Below are positions 36,927 to 45,120 of a stretch of DNA of 64,000 bases, piece by piece. The notes beneath the pieces are model-generated. The model ran no database searches. It saw only the letters and a list, made by a program, of their open reading frames with translations, and was not told the DNA's origin. This stretch comes from Alphaproteobacteria bacterium (GTDB lineage: Bacteria; Pseudomonadota; Alphaproteobacteria; CACIAM-22H2). The DNA lies in the NCBI GenBank assembly GCA_016124335.1, contig WGNX01000010.1:62001-126000 (forward strand), read 5' to 3'. The stretch's first letter is position 1. Each line of letters opens with the position of its first letter. The position numbers were made by a program, and so were the translations under genes.

Positions 36927-37342
36927 TCGTCAAACTGTGCACGAGGGCGTTCGCGGAAAATGCCTTCGCATCGCATGAGAATGCCCGGCATCGAAATTTC
37001 GAGCATTCGGCCAGTGTCAGTGCCGACAATTCGCCCGTCCTGCACCACGTTGTATTTGCAGACAAGGATGGCGTTCCGATGGAACCGAAAGCTTGCGTAG
37101 TGGGTTATGACGCGAACCGTACCGTCGGACTGCCGCAGCGTTTCGTCGGGGGTCGGCTGGCGCAGGAGGCCATCTGGAGCAGCCTGCTCGAGGTTGGCGC
37201 CAACGAACCGCAGCTTCGGATCGTCCGGAAAAGCGAGAGGACATTCGACCTCGTTTGGCGCTGCACGGACAGCCGGGGCGAACGATATTGTCGTCAACAT
37301 GGCCGCGACGAAAGCTGCAACCGCTCGGCCGCGCGGGCTCAT
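36887..37342 (-). CDS. secreted STY0301-like protein
   Basis: A 151-residue protein with a Sec signal (residues 9-28, AAFVAAMLTTISFAPAVRAA) and a mature part starting NEVECPLAFPDD. ILVCKYNVVQDGRI and MRCEGIF resemble the wLxCrYg...v.C pattern of the STY0301 family of small secreted enterobacterial proteins; four cysteines are present (ECP, VCK, RCE, WCV). It starts inside the stop of the amidase-like gene (ATGA), so the two are made together. A periplasmic partner or immunity protein is a reasonable hypothesis. The family assignment is tentative. Confidence 0.5.
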   Translation of the reverse strand: MSPRGRAVAAFVAAMLTTISFAPAVRAAPNEVECPLAFPDDPKLRFVGANLEQAAPDGLLRQPTPDETLRQSDGTVRVITHYASFRFHRNAILVCKYNVVQDGRIVGTDTGRMLEISMPGILMRCEGIFRERPRAQFDDWIRRWCVHEPDM

Positions 37343-37998
37343 TTGGCACCTCGCGGCCGGATGACGGAAAATTGGCCGGAGGTGTAGCCACGTTCGCCTG
37401 GCGATCGCTCGAACGGAAAAAAGGATTCGCGAACGGGAACATTCCGCGACTGATCCAGCAGAAACATGCCGGACCGGCCTCCCTGTTCGCCATAGCTCAG
37501 GAAGATGCCGGCATGATTGCCTGTCGGCTCGCTCCGATAGCGTGGCTCGCCGGTTTTCGGATCAGGCAGGAATGTCGCCACGGCCGTACCGGGCCGCAGT
37601 GGCGGATCGTTCGGCGCTTTGATCGCTTCACCCGCCCGCCATCCGGGTGTTGCGCCAAGCGTCGGAATGGCTTTTTTGACGAGTGAAACGCACTCGGAAT
37701 TGTCGCCAACATACTGCTTTCCGATCGCGGACCTTGCGAATTCATCGATGTCCGCACGGATCGCCGCCTTGTCAGGGCCAATCGGTTGCGGCTCGGCTTG
37801 CGCAGTCTTCGGCGCGCCATCGGCATCAGGATTGGCATCGTCAGCGCCCGTACTCGCGGCCGCCAGCAGGCGCACGTTCGGCGGCTCCTTGCCGGGGCGG
37901 TCGACCAGATCGGAGATCGCATCCGGCCCCGACAGGTCGAACCAGTCATTCCCGGCAAGAGCGGGATCGAGGAGCGAAAGCGGTAAGGAACGCGACAT
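37339..37998 (-). CDS. BPSL0067-like cysteine amidase family protein
   Basis: A 219-residue protein. Residues 1-75 are a low-complexity linker-like part with no signal peptide. The core is NlpC/P60- or CHAP-like: GDNSECVSLVKKA gives a likely nucleophile Cys103 at a helix start, GNHAGIFLSYG gives His162, and MFLLDQSRN supplies Asp182. TPGWRAGEAI and LRPGTAVATFLPDP are typical BPSL0067-family segments. Relatives are suspected peptidoglycan amidases. Absence of a Sec signal fits export by another route (phage-like or type VI-like), but no such machine lies in the window. The gene leads the STY0301-like and GH108-like genes. Confidence 0.6.
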   Translation of the reverse strand: MSRSLPLSLLDPALAGNDWFDLSGPDAISDLVDRPGKEPPNVRLLAAASTGADDANPDADGAPKTAQAEPQPIGPDKAAIRADIDEFARSAIGKQYVGDNSECVSLVKKAIPTLGATPGWRAGEAIKAPNDPPLRPGTAVATFLPDPKTGEPRYRSEPTGNHAGIFLSYGEQGGRSGMFLLDQSRNVPVRESFFPFERSPGERGYTSGQFSVIRPRGAK

Positions 37999-38074
37999 GG
38001 CACATCTCCGGGTTGAACACGCACCGGATGTACCATCTTCGTTCTAAAAGGACAATGTTCTTATTTTTGTGTAA

Positions 38075-38794
38075 CTACGCGATCTCGCGTACCAGCTTGT
38101 TGGCCAGTGCCGCCGCGAAATCGGCGTAGCGGCGCACCGGGACCACGAACGCGCCGGGGCCGCCGATCACTTCGGCGCGATAGATCGAATCGAGATTGGG
38201 TTCGAGCGTCAGGATCGGCAGGCCGTTGATGCCGATATCCACTGCCACCGCCTCGTCGCGCGCATAGCGCGCGAGCTTGCCCTGGTTGTTCGAACCGTCG
38301 CCGGAAATGTCGATCACCTGCCGCACGCTGGCGAACGGGCAGCACTCGAGCAGCAAGCGCCCGTGGTCGATGGCGGCCCCCAGCGCGGTCGCGTCGTCCT
38401 CGGTCAGGCGCGGCTGCACGGCAAGGCGCGCGGCGAACGCGTCGAGTGCCGGCCTTCCGTCGAGCAGCGTCCAGTCCACCGCCACATGCTGCACGCGCTG
38501 GCCGCCCCAATGCGTCATCGCGATGGCGATGCGCTTTTCGCGGCCGCCAAGGATCGCGCGGCGCACCCGCTCGTTGCGGAAGGCGGCGGCATAGCCTTCG
38601 GCCTGCAGGCGGTAACGCACGGCGTCGACCGAGCGCGAACAATCCACCGCCAGCACGAGGTTGAGGTCGGTCGGCCGGCGCGAAAAGGGCAGGCCCGGCT
38701 CGATGCTGGCCTCGGGCTTGGCCAAAACGCCCCTGCCGGCGCCGGATAGGGCCAAAGCCCCCATTCCGGCGAGAAAACGGCGGCGGGCGCGCAT
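38075..38794 (-). CDS. DUF1194 von Willebrand A-like exported protein
   Basis: A 239-residue protein starting MRARRRFLAGMGALALSGAG, a twin-arginine type signal (RRRFL followed by a hydrophobic stretch). The mature domain begins with LNLVLAVDCSRSVDAVRY, where Asp51, Ser53 and Ser55 form a DxSxS metal-ion adhesion site, then QVIDISGDGSNNQG. This is the DUF1194 family, VWA-fold proteins of alphaproteobacteria with unknown ligand. An upstream ATG at 38842 would lengthen the n-region. It is divergent from the LPS-core operon. Confidence 0.85.
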   Translation of the reverse strand: MRARRRFLAGMGALALSGAGRGVLAKPEASIEPGLPFSRRPTDLNLVLAVDCSRSVDAVRYRLQAEGYAAAFRNERVRRAILGGREKRIAIAMTHWGGQRVQHVAVDWTLLDGRPALDAFAARLAVQPRLTEDDATALGAAIDHGRLLLECCPFASVRQVIDISGDGSNNQGKLARYARDEAVAVDIGINGLPILTLEPNLDSIYRAEVIGGPGAFVVPVRRYADFAAALANKLVREIA

Positions 38795-38840
38795 CTTGGG
38801 CGCTTTTGCCACAGGCTTGCCTCCGACAGCTGCCGCAAGC

Positions 38841-40091
38841 ATGCGCCCCGCCCCCGCCCCCCGCAAGGCCGATTGCCCCAAGCCCCGGAATTTGCGAGGT
38901 TCCTGCCCGTTCTCGGGGGGTCCGGGAGTAGCCGCCATCCGCATCGTTCACGTCATCGCTTCGATCGCCGCCGCAACGGGCGGGCCCGCGCGCGCCGTCG
39001 CCGACATGGCGCGCGCCGTGGCCGCGCGCGGCCACGACGTTTCGATCTACACGACCGACCGCGACATGACCGACGCCGAGCGCGCGGCCCCCGCACCCGA
39101 CGACGGCGTGGCCCGTCATGTCTTCGCGCAAGGGCACCCCGCCGCCTTCGCGACGAGCTGGCCGCTCGCCCGCGCGCTCGATGAAGCGATCCCGGCGGCC
39201 GACATCGTCCACATCCATTCGCTCTACCTGTTCCATGTCTGGTACGCCGCGCGCGTGTGCCGCCATGCGGGCGTGCCCTATCTGCTGCGCCCGCACGGCA
39301 CGCTCGATCCGTTCCTGTGGAAGCGCTCGCGCTTCAAGAAGCGGCTGGTCGAGCTTGCATTCCAGAACCGCGTGATCCGCAACGCCGCCGCACTTCATTA
39401 CACGGCCGAGGAGGAAATGCGGCTGGCCGAACCCTATACGTTCGGCGCGCCCGGCGTGGTCGTGCCCAACGGGCTCGACATGGCCGAATACGCGAACCTT
39501 CCAGCACAAGGCGGGTTCCTGGCGCGTCACCCGGAACTTGCCGGCACGAAGCCCGTGCTTTTCCTGAGCCGGATCAATTTCAAGAAGGGGCTTGACGTGC
39601 TGATCCCCGCTTTCGCCAAGGCGATCGCGGCCGACCCGGCGCTGCGCCTTGTCATCGCGGGGCCGGACGACGGCTACAAGGCGGCGGCCGAGGGTTTCGC
39701 GCGTGCGGCAGGCGTGGCCGACAGGATCGTGTGGACCGGCATGCTGACCGGCGAGGAAAAGCGGCAGGCCTTCGTCGACTGCACGCTGTTCGCGTTGCCG
39801 TCGTGGAGCGAGAATTTCGGCATCGCCATCGTCGAGGCGATGGCCTGCGGCGCGCCGGTCGTGATTTCCGACCGCGTCAATATCTGGCGCGAGATCAAGG
39901 GGGCCGAAGCGGGGCTTGTCTCGCCGCCGGACGTTGACCATGTCGCCGCGCACATCCTGCTGCTGGCGGGCGACCGGCATCGCGCGCAGCGCATGGGGGC
40001 GGCCGGACGAAAGCTGGCGGCCGGGCGTTATGACTGGAAGAATATCGCCGCCGACCTCGAACGCGTCTACCGGGAGCACGCCAGAAAATGA
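38841..40091 (+). CDS. GT4-family glycosyltransferase (LPS core operon, first gene)
   Basis: About 416 residues from the ATG at 38841, but the real start is uncertain. The first beta strand (IRIVHVIASIAAATGGPARA) begins near 38938 with no ATG/GTG/TTG close by; TTG at 38892 is another option, and a GGGAG box sits just before an ATC codon. Motifs: TGGPARAVADMARA, RPHGTLDPFLWKRS, FLSRINFKKGLDVLI and SWSENFGIAIVEAMACG (E-x7-E). It is a GT-B transferase. It leads a six-gene operon joined by 4-bp (1-bp once) overlaps. Confidence 0.85.
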   Translation: MRPAPAPRKADCPKPRNLRGSCPFSGGPGVAAIRIVHVIASIAAATGGPARAVADMARAVAARGHDVSIYTTDRDMTDAERAAPAPDDGVARHVFAQGHPAAFATSWPLARALDEAIPAADIVHIHSLYLFHVWYAARVCRHAGVPYLLRPHGTLDPFLWKRSRFKKRLVELAFQNRVIRNAAALHYTAEEEMRLAEPYTFGAPGVVVPNGLDMAEYANLPAQGGFLARHPELAGTKPVLFLSRINFKKGLDVLIPAFAKAIAADPALRLVIAGPDDGYKAAAEGFARAAGVADRIVWTGMLTGEEKRQAFVDCTLFALPSWSENFGIAIVEAMACGAPVVISDRVNIWREIKGAEAGLVSPPDVDHVAAHILLLAGDRHRAQRMGAAGRKLAAGRYDWKNIAADLERVYREHARK

Positions 40092-40924
40092 CGCCCGTCT
40101 CCGTCGTGATCCTGACCTACAACGCCGCCGCCACGATCGGCGCCACGCTCGATTCGCTTGCCGGGCTCAGCGACGACGTGCATGTGGTCGATTCCGGTTC
40201 GGTCGACGCGACGCTTGAAATCGTGCGCGCCAAGGGCGCGCGGATCGTCAGTCACCCGTTCGAGAATTACGGCAAGCAGCGCAACTGGGCGATCGACACG
40301 CTGGCGCTGGCGCATGAATGGCAGCTCCATCTCGATGCCGACGAGCGCCTCACGCCCGAACTGAAGATCGAGATCGCAACGCTTCTGGCCGCCCCCGTGG
40401 CCGAGGAAATCGGCGGCTTCTACATCCCGCGGCTGGTGCATTTTCACGGCCGCGCGCTGCGCCACGGCGGCATGTACCCGATCTATCACATGCGCCTTTT
40501 CCGCAAGGGCCGCGGGCGCTGCGAGGATCGCAAGTACGACCAGCATTTCCGCGCCGACGGCCGCACGGGAAAGCTCGCCCATCCGATGATCGACGACATC
40601 CGCCTGTCGCTGTCGGAATGGACGATCCGCCACAACCGCTGGGCCGACGCAGAGGTGGACGAGATCCTCGAGCCCGGCGGTACCGGCGTGATCGCGCCCG
40701 GCAGCGGCGATCCGGTCGCCGAGAAGCGCCGCGCGCGCGGCTGGTATTATCGCGCACCGCTTTTCCTGCGCGCGTTCCTGCTGTTCCACTACCGCTATTT
40801 CGTGAAGCTCGGCTTCCTCGACGGCAAGGAAGGGCTGATCTTCTATACGCTGCAGACGCTGTGGTTCCGCTTTCTCGTCGACGCCAAGCTCTACGAGCGG
40901 ATGAAGGCGGAAAAGCGCAAATGA
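40088..40924 (+). CDS. WaaE-like family 2 glycosyltransferase
   Basis: A 278-residue protein opening MTPVSVVILTYNAAATIGAT. VVDSGSVDATLEIVRAKGAR and FENYGKQRNWAID, then LHLDADERLTPEL, closely follow the KdtX/WaaE group, which add glucose (or another hexose) to the inner-core heptose of LPS. The region MYPIYHMRLFRKGRGRCED and the terminal basic, aromatic helix (FLLFHYRYFVKLGF) are also typical. Placement before gmhA and hldE supports an LPS core role. Confidence 0.85.
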   Translation: MTPVSVVILTYNAAATIGATLDSLAGLSDDVHVVDSGSVDATLEIVRAKGARIVSHPFENYGKQRNWAIDTLALAHEWQLHLDADERLTPELKIEIATLLAAPVAEEIGGFYIPRLVHFHGRALRHGGMYPIYHMRLFRKGRGRCEDRKYDQHFRADGRTGKLAHPMIDDIRLSLSEWTIRHNRWADAEVDEILEPGGTGVIAPGSGDPVAEKRRARGWYYRAPLFLRAFLLFHYRYFVKLGFLDGKEGLIFYTLQTLWFRFLVDAKLYERMKAEKRK

Positions 40925-41853
40925 GCGATCCCTGCCTTTTCTGCGGGGCGCCGACGCGCGAGATCGTGACGCGCGTGGTCGACAACCGCTTCGGCTCGCC
41001 GGGCGAATATGCGATCCGCGCCTGCATTTCGTGCGGCGGGCGGCAGACGTTCCCACGCCCCGATGCCGAAGCGCTGAAGGGCCTTTACGAGCGCTGGTAC
41101 AATTACGGCGGCAAGACCGACAGCGGCTATGCCGCCGCGCGCGAGCGCTTTCTTTTCTCGCCCTTCTACCGGCTGATGCTCGCGCTGGACGGCGACGTGT
41201 CGTTCCACGCTGCGAAGGGAGCGGGCCGGCTCATCGATATCGGCTGCAACGAAGGGCGCGGGCTTTCGCTCTATGCGCGCAACGGCTTTGCGGCCGAGGG
41301 GCTGGAACTCAACACCCATGCCGCGGCGGCCGCGCGCGCGCGCGGCTTCGTCGTCCACGAGAAATTGATCGAGGATTTCCGGCCCGAGGCGCCCTTCGAC
41401 GTCGCCGTCCTCTCCAATGTTCTGGAACATGCCAGCGACCCGCGCGAGATGGTCCGCCACGTGCGGCGCATCCTGAAGCCCGGCGGGCAGGTGTGGATCA
41501 GCCTGCCCAACGCGGACTCCGCACTGGCCGGGCTTGCGGGTGCGGACTGGATCAACTGGCACGTGCCATTCCATATCGTGCATTTCACGCTGCCGCGCCT
41601 GATGCGCCTGCTCGAGCAGGAAGGCTTCGAGGTGACGGCGGCCGGTGCGGTCACGCCCGCCTTGTGGGTGGCACAGAGCGTCATCGCGCGGCTGTGGCGT
41701 GCCAACATGGATGCCGTCGTGCGCCTTCAACGCAAGGCTCCGCTCGTGGCGGGCCTGATGGCGCTGGCGCGCGGCGTGTTCTTCCCGCTGCTGTGGTTCT
41801 GGAACGTCACGGGGCGCGGCGACTGCCTGGTCGTGCGCGCGCGGAAGAACTGA
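40921..41853 (+). CDS. zinc-ribbon class I SAM methyltransferase
   Basis: A 310-residue protein with N-terminal CLFCGAP and RACISCGGRQ, a two-CxxC metal module. RLIDIGCNEGRGLSLYARNG is SAM motif I, and AVLSNVLEHASDPREMVRHV is the usual post-motif segment. It resembles the methyltransferase at 21030-21989 in architecture (similar zinc module, same helix after motif I), suggesting two members of one family serving different glycans. ATGA and TGATG couplings tie it to its neighbours in the LPS core operon. Confidence 0.83.
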   Translation: MSDPCLFCGAPTREIVTRVVDNRFGSPGEYAIRACISCGGRQTFPRPDAEALKGLYERWYNYGGKTDSGYAAARERFLFSPFYRLMLALDGDVSFHAAKGAGRLIDIGCNEGRGLSLYARNGFAAEGLELNTHAAAAARARGFVVHEKLIEDFRPEAPFDVAVLSNVLEHASDPREMVRHVRRILKPGGQVWISLPNADSALAGLAGADWINWHVPFHIVHFTLPRLMRLLEQEGFEVTAAGAVTPALWVAQSVIARLWRANMDAVVRLQRKAPLVAGLMALARGVFFPLLWFWNVTGRGDCLVVRARKN

Positions 41854-43046
41854 TGCGCATCCTCGTGCACGACTATCCGGGCCACGCATTTCCCGTGCAG
41901 CTGTCGCGCGCACTTGCCGCGCGCGGCCACGCGGTGCGCCATGTGTGCTTTCCCGAGTTCGAGGCGCCCAAGGGCCCGCTTGCGCGCCGTGCCGATGATC
42001 CGGCGAATTTCGAGACCGCGTTCCTCGATCTGGGCGAGCCGTTCGCCAAGCACAGTTTCCTCACGCGCTGGCGGCAGGAGCGCAAGCTGGGCGCGCTGTC
42101 GGCCGCCGCGGTCGTGGCGTGGAAGCCCGAGATCGTGCTCGCCGGCAACGCGCCCGTCGACGTGCAGGCCGGCACCTATAAAGGGGCACGCGCGTGCGGG
42201 TCGGCGTTCGTCTATTGGCTGCAGGATCTCGTCGGCGTGGCGATGCGGCGCATCCTGGGCCAGCGCCTGTCGTTGCCGGGCACGCTGGTGGGGCTCGCCT
42301 ACGAATGGCGCGAGCGCCGGCTCCTGCGCGCGGCCGACGCGGTCGTGGCGATCACCGAGGATTTCCGCCCGCTGCTGGAAGGCTGGGGCGTGGAACGCCG
42401 GCGCACCCACACGGTCGAGAACTGGGCCGCGCGCGAGGAGATTTCCTTTCCCGCGCGCGACAACGCGTGGGCGCGCGAACACGGCCTCGGCGACAGCCTC
42501 GTCTTCCTCTATTCCGGCACGCTCGGCCTCAAGCACGACCCGAGCCTGCTGCTCGACCTCGCGCGCGCCCGGCCGGATGCGAAGATCGTCGTGTGCTCGG
42601 AAGGCCGCGGGGCCGACTGGCTCAGGGCCAATGGCGGCGGGCAGGCCAATCTCCTTGTCCTGCCCTTCCAGCCCTTCGCGCGGCTGGGCGAGGTGCTGGC
42701 AAGCGCCGACATCCTCGTCGCCGTGCTGGAGCCCGATGCCGGCCTCTATTCCGTGCCCTCGAAGGTGCTGACCTATCTTTGCGCGGGCCGGCCGCTGCTG
42801 CTGGCCGTACCGCCCGCAAATCTCGCCGCGCGGATCGTCGCGCGCGCCGGTGCGGGCCTGTCCGCGGCCCCGCACGACCGCCCGGCGTTTCTTGCCGCAG
42901 CAAGCGAACTTGCCGGCGACGCGGCCGCGCGCGCGTCCATGGGTGCCAAGGCGCTGGACTATGCCGCGAAGACCTTCGATATTTCGGCCATTGCGGCGCG
43001 ATTCGAGGCGATCCTCGCCGAAGCCGCGCGGGCCAGGAAACCATGA
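41853..43046 (+). CDS. GT4-like glycosyltransferase
   Basis: A 397-residue protein starting MRILVHDYPGHAFPVQLSRA. LYSGTLGLKHDPSLLLDLAR opens the second Rossmann domain, and ASADILVAVLEPDAGLYSVPSKVLTYLCAG carries the donor-binding stretch with a Pro-Ser-Lys loop typical of WcaI-type transferases. Expected to act on the LPS core or a linked glycan. Its ATG shares one base with the preceding stop (TGATG), and gmhA starts on its own stop. Confidence 0.85.
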   Translation: MRILVHDYPGHAFPVQLSRALAARGHAVRHVCFPEFEAPKGPLARRADDPANFETAFLDLGEPFAKHSFLTRWRQERKLGALSAAAVVAWKPEIVLAGNAPVDVQAGTYKGARACGSAFVYWLQDLVGVAMRRILGQRLSLPGTLVGLAYEWRERRLLRAADAVVAITEDFRPLLEGWGVERRRTHTVENWAAREEISFPARDNAWAREHGLGDSLVFLYSGTLGLKHDPSLLLDLARARPDAKIVVCSEGRGADWLRANGGGQANLLVLPFQPFARLGEVLASADILVAVLEPDAGLYSVPSKVLTYLCAGRPLLLAVPPANLAARIVARAGAGLSAAPHDRPAFLAAASELAGDAAARASMGAKALDYAAKTFDISAIAARFEAILAEAARARKP

Positions 43047-43660
43047 GCCAATCCTTCGACACCGACCGTTTCTACGAGTCCGAATTCGTCGAGCACCGCG
43101 CGGTCGCCGAAGCCACGCACCGCGCGCTCAAGGCGGATTTCGCCAGGCTGCTTGCGCAGGCGGTCGCCACGATCCGCAACGGCAACAAGATCTTCTTCTT
43201 TGGCAACGGCGGCTCGGCCTCCGACGCCCAACACCTCGCCACCGAACTGACCGTGCGCTACGTCAAGAACCGTCCGGCGCTGGCCGCCATCGCGCTGACG
43301 ACCGACTGTTCGGCGCTGACCGCGATCCCCAACGACATCGGCTTCCAGCGCCTGTTCTCGCGCCAGATCGAGGCGCTGGGCAAGGCGGGCGATCTTGCCA
43401 TCGGCATCACCACGTCGGGTGTGTCGCCCAACGTGCTCGAGGCCTTCAAGGTCTCCAGGAAGCTGGGCATCGTCACCGCCTGCCTCACCGGCAAGGGCGG
43501 CGGCAAGGCGAAGGAGATGGCCGACATCTGCCTGATCGTGCCGTCGAACACGACCGCGCGCATCCAGGAGATGCACATCACGCTGGGCCAGATGATGTGC
43601 GGCGGGATCGAGCACGCGCTTGGCATCGCCGACGGCCCCGACCCGTTCGAGAACGCATGA
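43043..43660 (+). CDS. gmhA: phosphoheptose isomerase (D-sedoheptulose 7-phosphate isomerase)
   Basis: A 205-residue SIS-domain enzyme. KIFFFGNGGSASDAQHLATE is the GmhA phosphosugar loop, SGVSPNVLEAF the second binding segment, and RIQEMHITLGQMM supplies the Glu and His of the active site. It converts sedoheptulose 7-phosphate to D-glycero-D-manno-heptose 7-phosphate, the first step of LPS core heptose synthesis, in the cytoplasm. It is translationally coupled upstream to a GT4 gene and downstream to hldE. gmhB and hldD are not in the window. Confidence 0.95.
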   Translation: MSQSFDTDRFYESEFVEHRAVAEATHRALKADFARLLAQAVATIRNGNKIFFFGNGGSASDAQHLATELTVRYVKNRPALAAIALTTDCSALTAIPNDIGFQRLFSRQIEALGKAGDLAIGITTSGVSPNVLEAFKVSRKLGIVTACLTGKGGGKAKEMADICLIVPSNTTARIQEMHITLGQMMCGGIEHALGIADGPDPFENA

Positions 43661-45120
43661 CGCTCAATACCGAAATCGCCGCACTCGTGCCCAAGCTCAA
43701 GGGCGCGCGGGTCGCCGTCGTCGGCGACCTGATGCTCGACCGTTTCGTCTACGGCACGGCCGAACGCATCTCGCCCGAAGCGCCCATCCCGGTCGTGCGC
43801 ATCGCGCGCGAGGAATCGATGCTGGGCGGGGCGGGCAACGTCGTGCGCAACATCGTGGGCCTGGGCGGCGCGGTCGAATTCATCTCGGTCGTCGGCCAGG
43901 ATCCGGTCGGGCGCGAGGTCATGGGCCTCGTGGGCGAGCTTGACGGCGTCGAGCCGCACCTGCTGGTCGAACGCGGCCGCACGACCACGATCAAGACGCG
44001 TTACATCGCCGGTCACCAGCAGATGCTGCGCGCCGACCGCGAGACGTCCGAGCCGATCGGCGATTCGATCGCAGAGGATGCCGCGCGTCTCGTCTGCCAG
44101 GCGATGGCGGATTGCACCGTCGTCGCGATTTCCGATTACGCCAAGGGCATGCTGATCCCGCGCGAGATCGCCACGATCATCCACGCGGCCAAGGCTGCCG
44201 GCCGCACGGTCATCGTCGATCCCAAGGGCAGCGACTATTCGCGCTACAAGGGTGCCAACATCCTCACGCCCAACGCGCGCGAACTTGCCGCCGCCTCCGG
44301 CATGCCGGTTTCCGACGACCGCAGCGTGGAACTTGCCGCGCGCAAGATCCTGAAACTTGCGGACGCCGAAGCCGTCGTCGTCACGCGCGGGGCCGACGGA
44401 ATGAGCGTCGTGCGCGCGCGCGGCAAGTCGCTGCACCTGCCTGCGCTTGCCGACGACGTGATCGACGTTTCCGGCGCCGGCGACACGGTCGTCGCCACGC
44501 TCGCCACCGCCATGGCGGGCGGCATCGATCTCGACAGCGCGGCAAGGCTCGCCACGGTCGCCGCGAGCATTGTCGTCGCCAAGGTGGGCACGGCAGTCGC
44601 CTATTCGGGCGACCTCGTGCGCGCACTGCGCCACGACGATCTTGCGACCGGCGAAGACAAGGTCGTCACGCTCGAACAGGCGGTGGACGAGGTGGGCCGC
44701 TGGCGCCGGCAGGGCCTGAAGATCGGCTTCACCAACGGCTGCTTCGACCTGCTGCATCCCGGCCACGTCTCGCTGATCGGCCAGGCGCGCGCCGCGTGCG
44801 ACCGGCTCGTCGTCGGCCTCAACTCCGATGCGTCGGTCAAGCGCCTCAAGGGTGCCGACCGCCCCGTGCAGGGCGAGGCCGCGCGCGCCTCGGTGCTGGG
44901 CTCGCTTGGCAATGTCGATCTGGTCGTGATCTTCGCCGAGGACACGCCGATGGAAACGATCCGCGCGCTCAAGCCGGAAGTGCTCGTGAAGGGTGCCGAC
45001 TACACCAAGGACAAGGTCGTGGGCGCCAGGGAAGTGGAAAGCTGGGGCGGCCGCGTGGTGCTCGCCAAGCTCGTCGCCGGCCAGAGCACCTCCTCGCTCA
45101 TCGCGAAATCGGCGCGCTAG
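43657..45120 (+). CDS. hldE: bifunctional heptose 7-phosphate kinase / heptose 1-phosphate adenylyltransferase
   Basis: A 487-residue protein with both HldE domains. Residues 1-320 are a ribokinase-like kinase (GDLMLDRFVYGTAERISPEAP, and the catalytic GAGD loop in IDVSGAGDTVVATL). Residues 345-487 are a cytidylyltransferase-like domain with FTNGCFDLLHPGHVSLIGQA, containing the HxGH motif, and VKGADYTKDKVVGA. It makes ADP-heptose precursor from the GmhA product. It closes the six-gene operon; its stop overlaps the convergent MFS gene through a shared CTAG. Confidence 0.96.
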   Translation: MTLNTEIAALVPKLKGARVAVVGDLMLDRFVYGTAERISPEAPIPVVRIAREESMLGGAGNVVRNIVGLGGAVEFISVVGQDPVGREVMGLVGELDGVEPHLLVERGRTTTIKTRYIAGHQQMLRADRETSEPIGDSIAEDAARLVCQAMADCTVVAISDYAKGMLIPREIATIIHAAKAAGRTVIVDPKGSDYSRYKGANILTPNARELAAASGMPVSDDRSVELAARKILKLADAEAVVVTRGADGMSVVRARGKSLHLPALADDVIDVSGAGDTVVATLATAMAGGIDLDSAARLATVAASIVVAKVGTAVAYSGDLVRALRHDDLATGEDKVVTLEQAVDEVGRWRRQGLKIGFTNGCFDLLHPGHVSLIGQARAACDRLVVGLNSDASVKRLKGADRPVQGEAARASVLGSLGNVDLVVIFAEDTPMETIRALKPEVLVKGADYTKDKVVGAREVESWGGRVVLAKLVAGQSTSSLIAKSAR

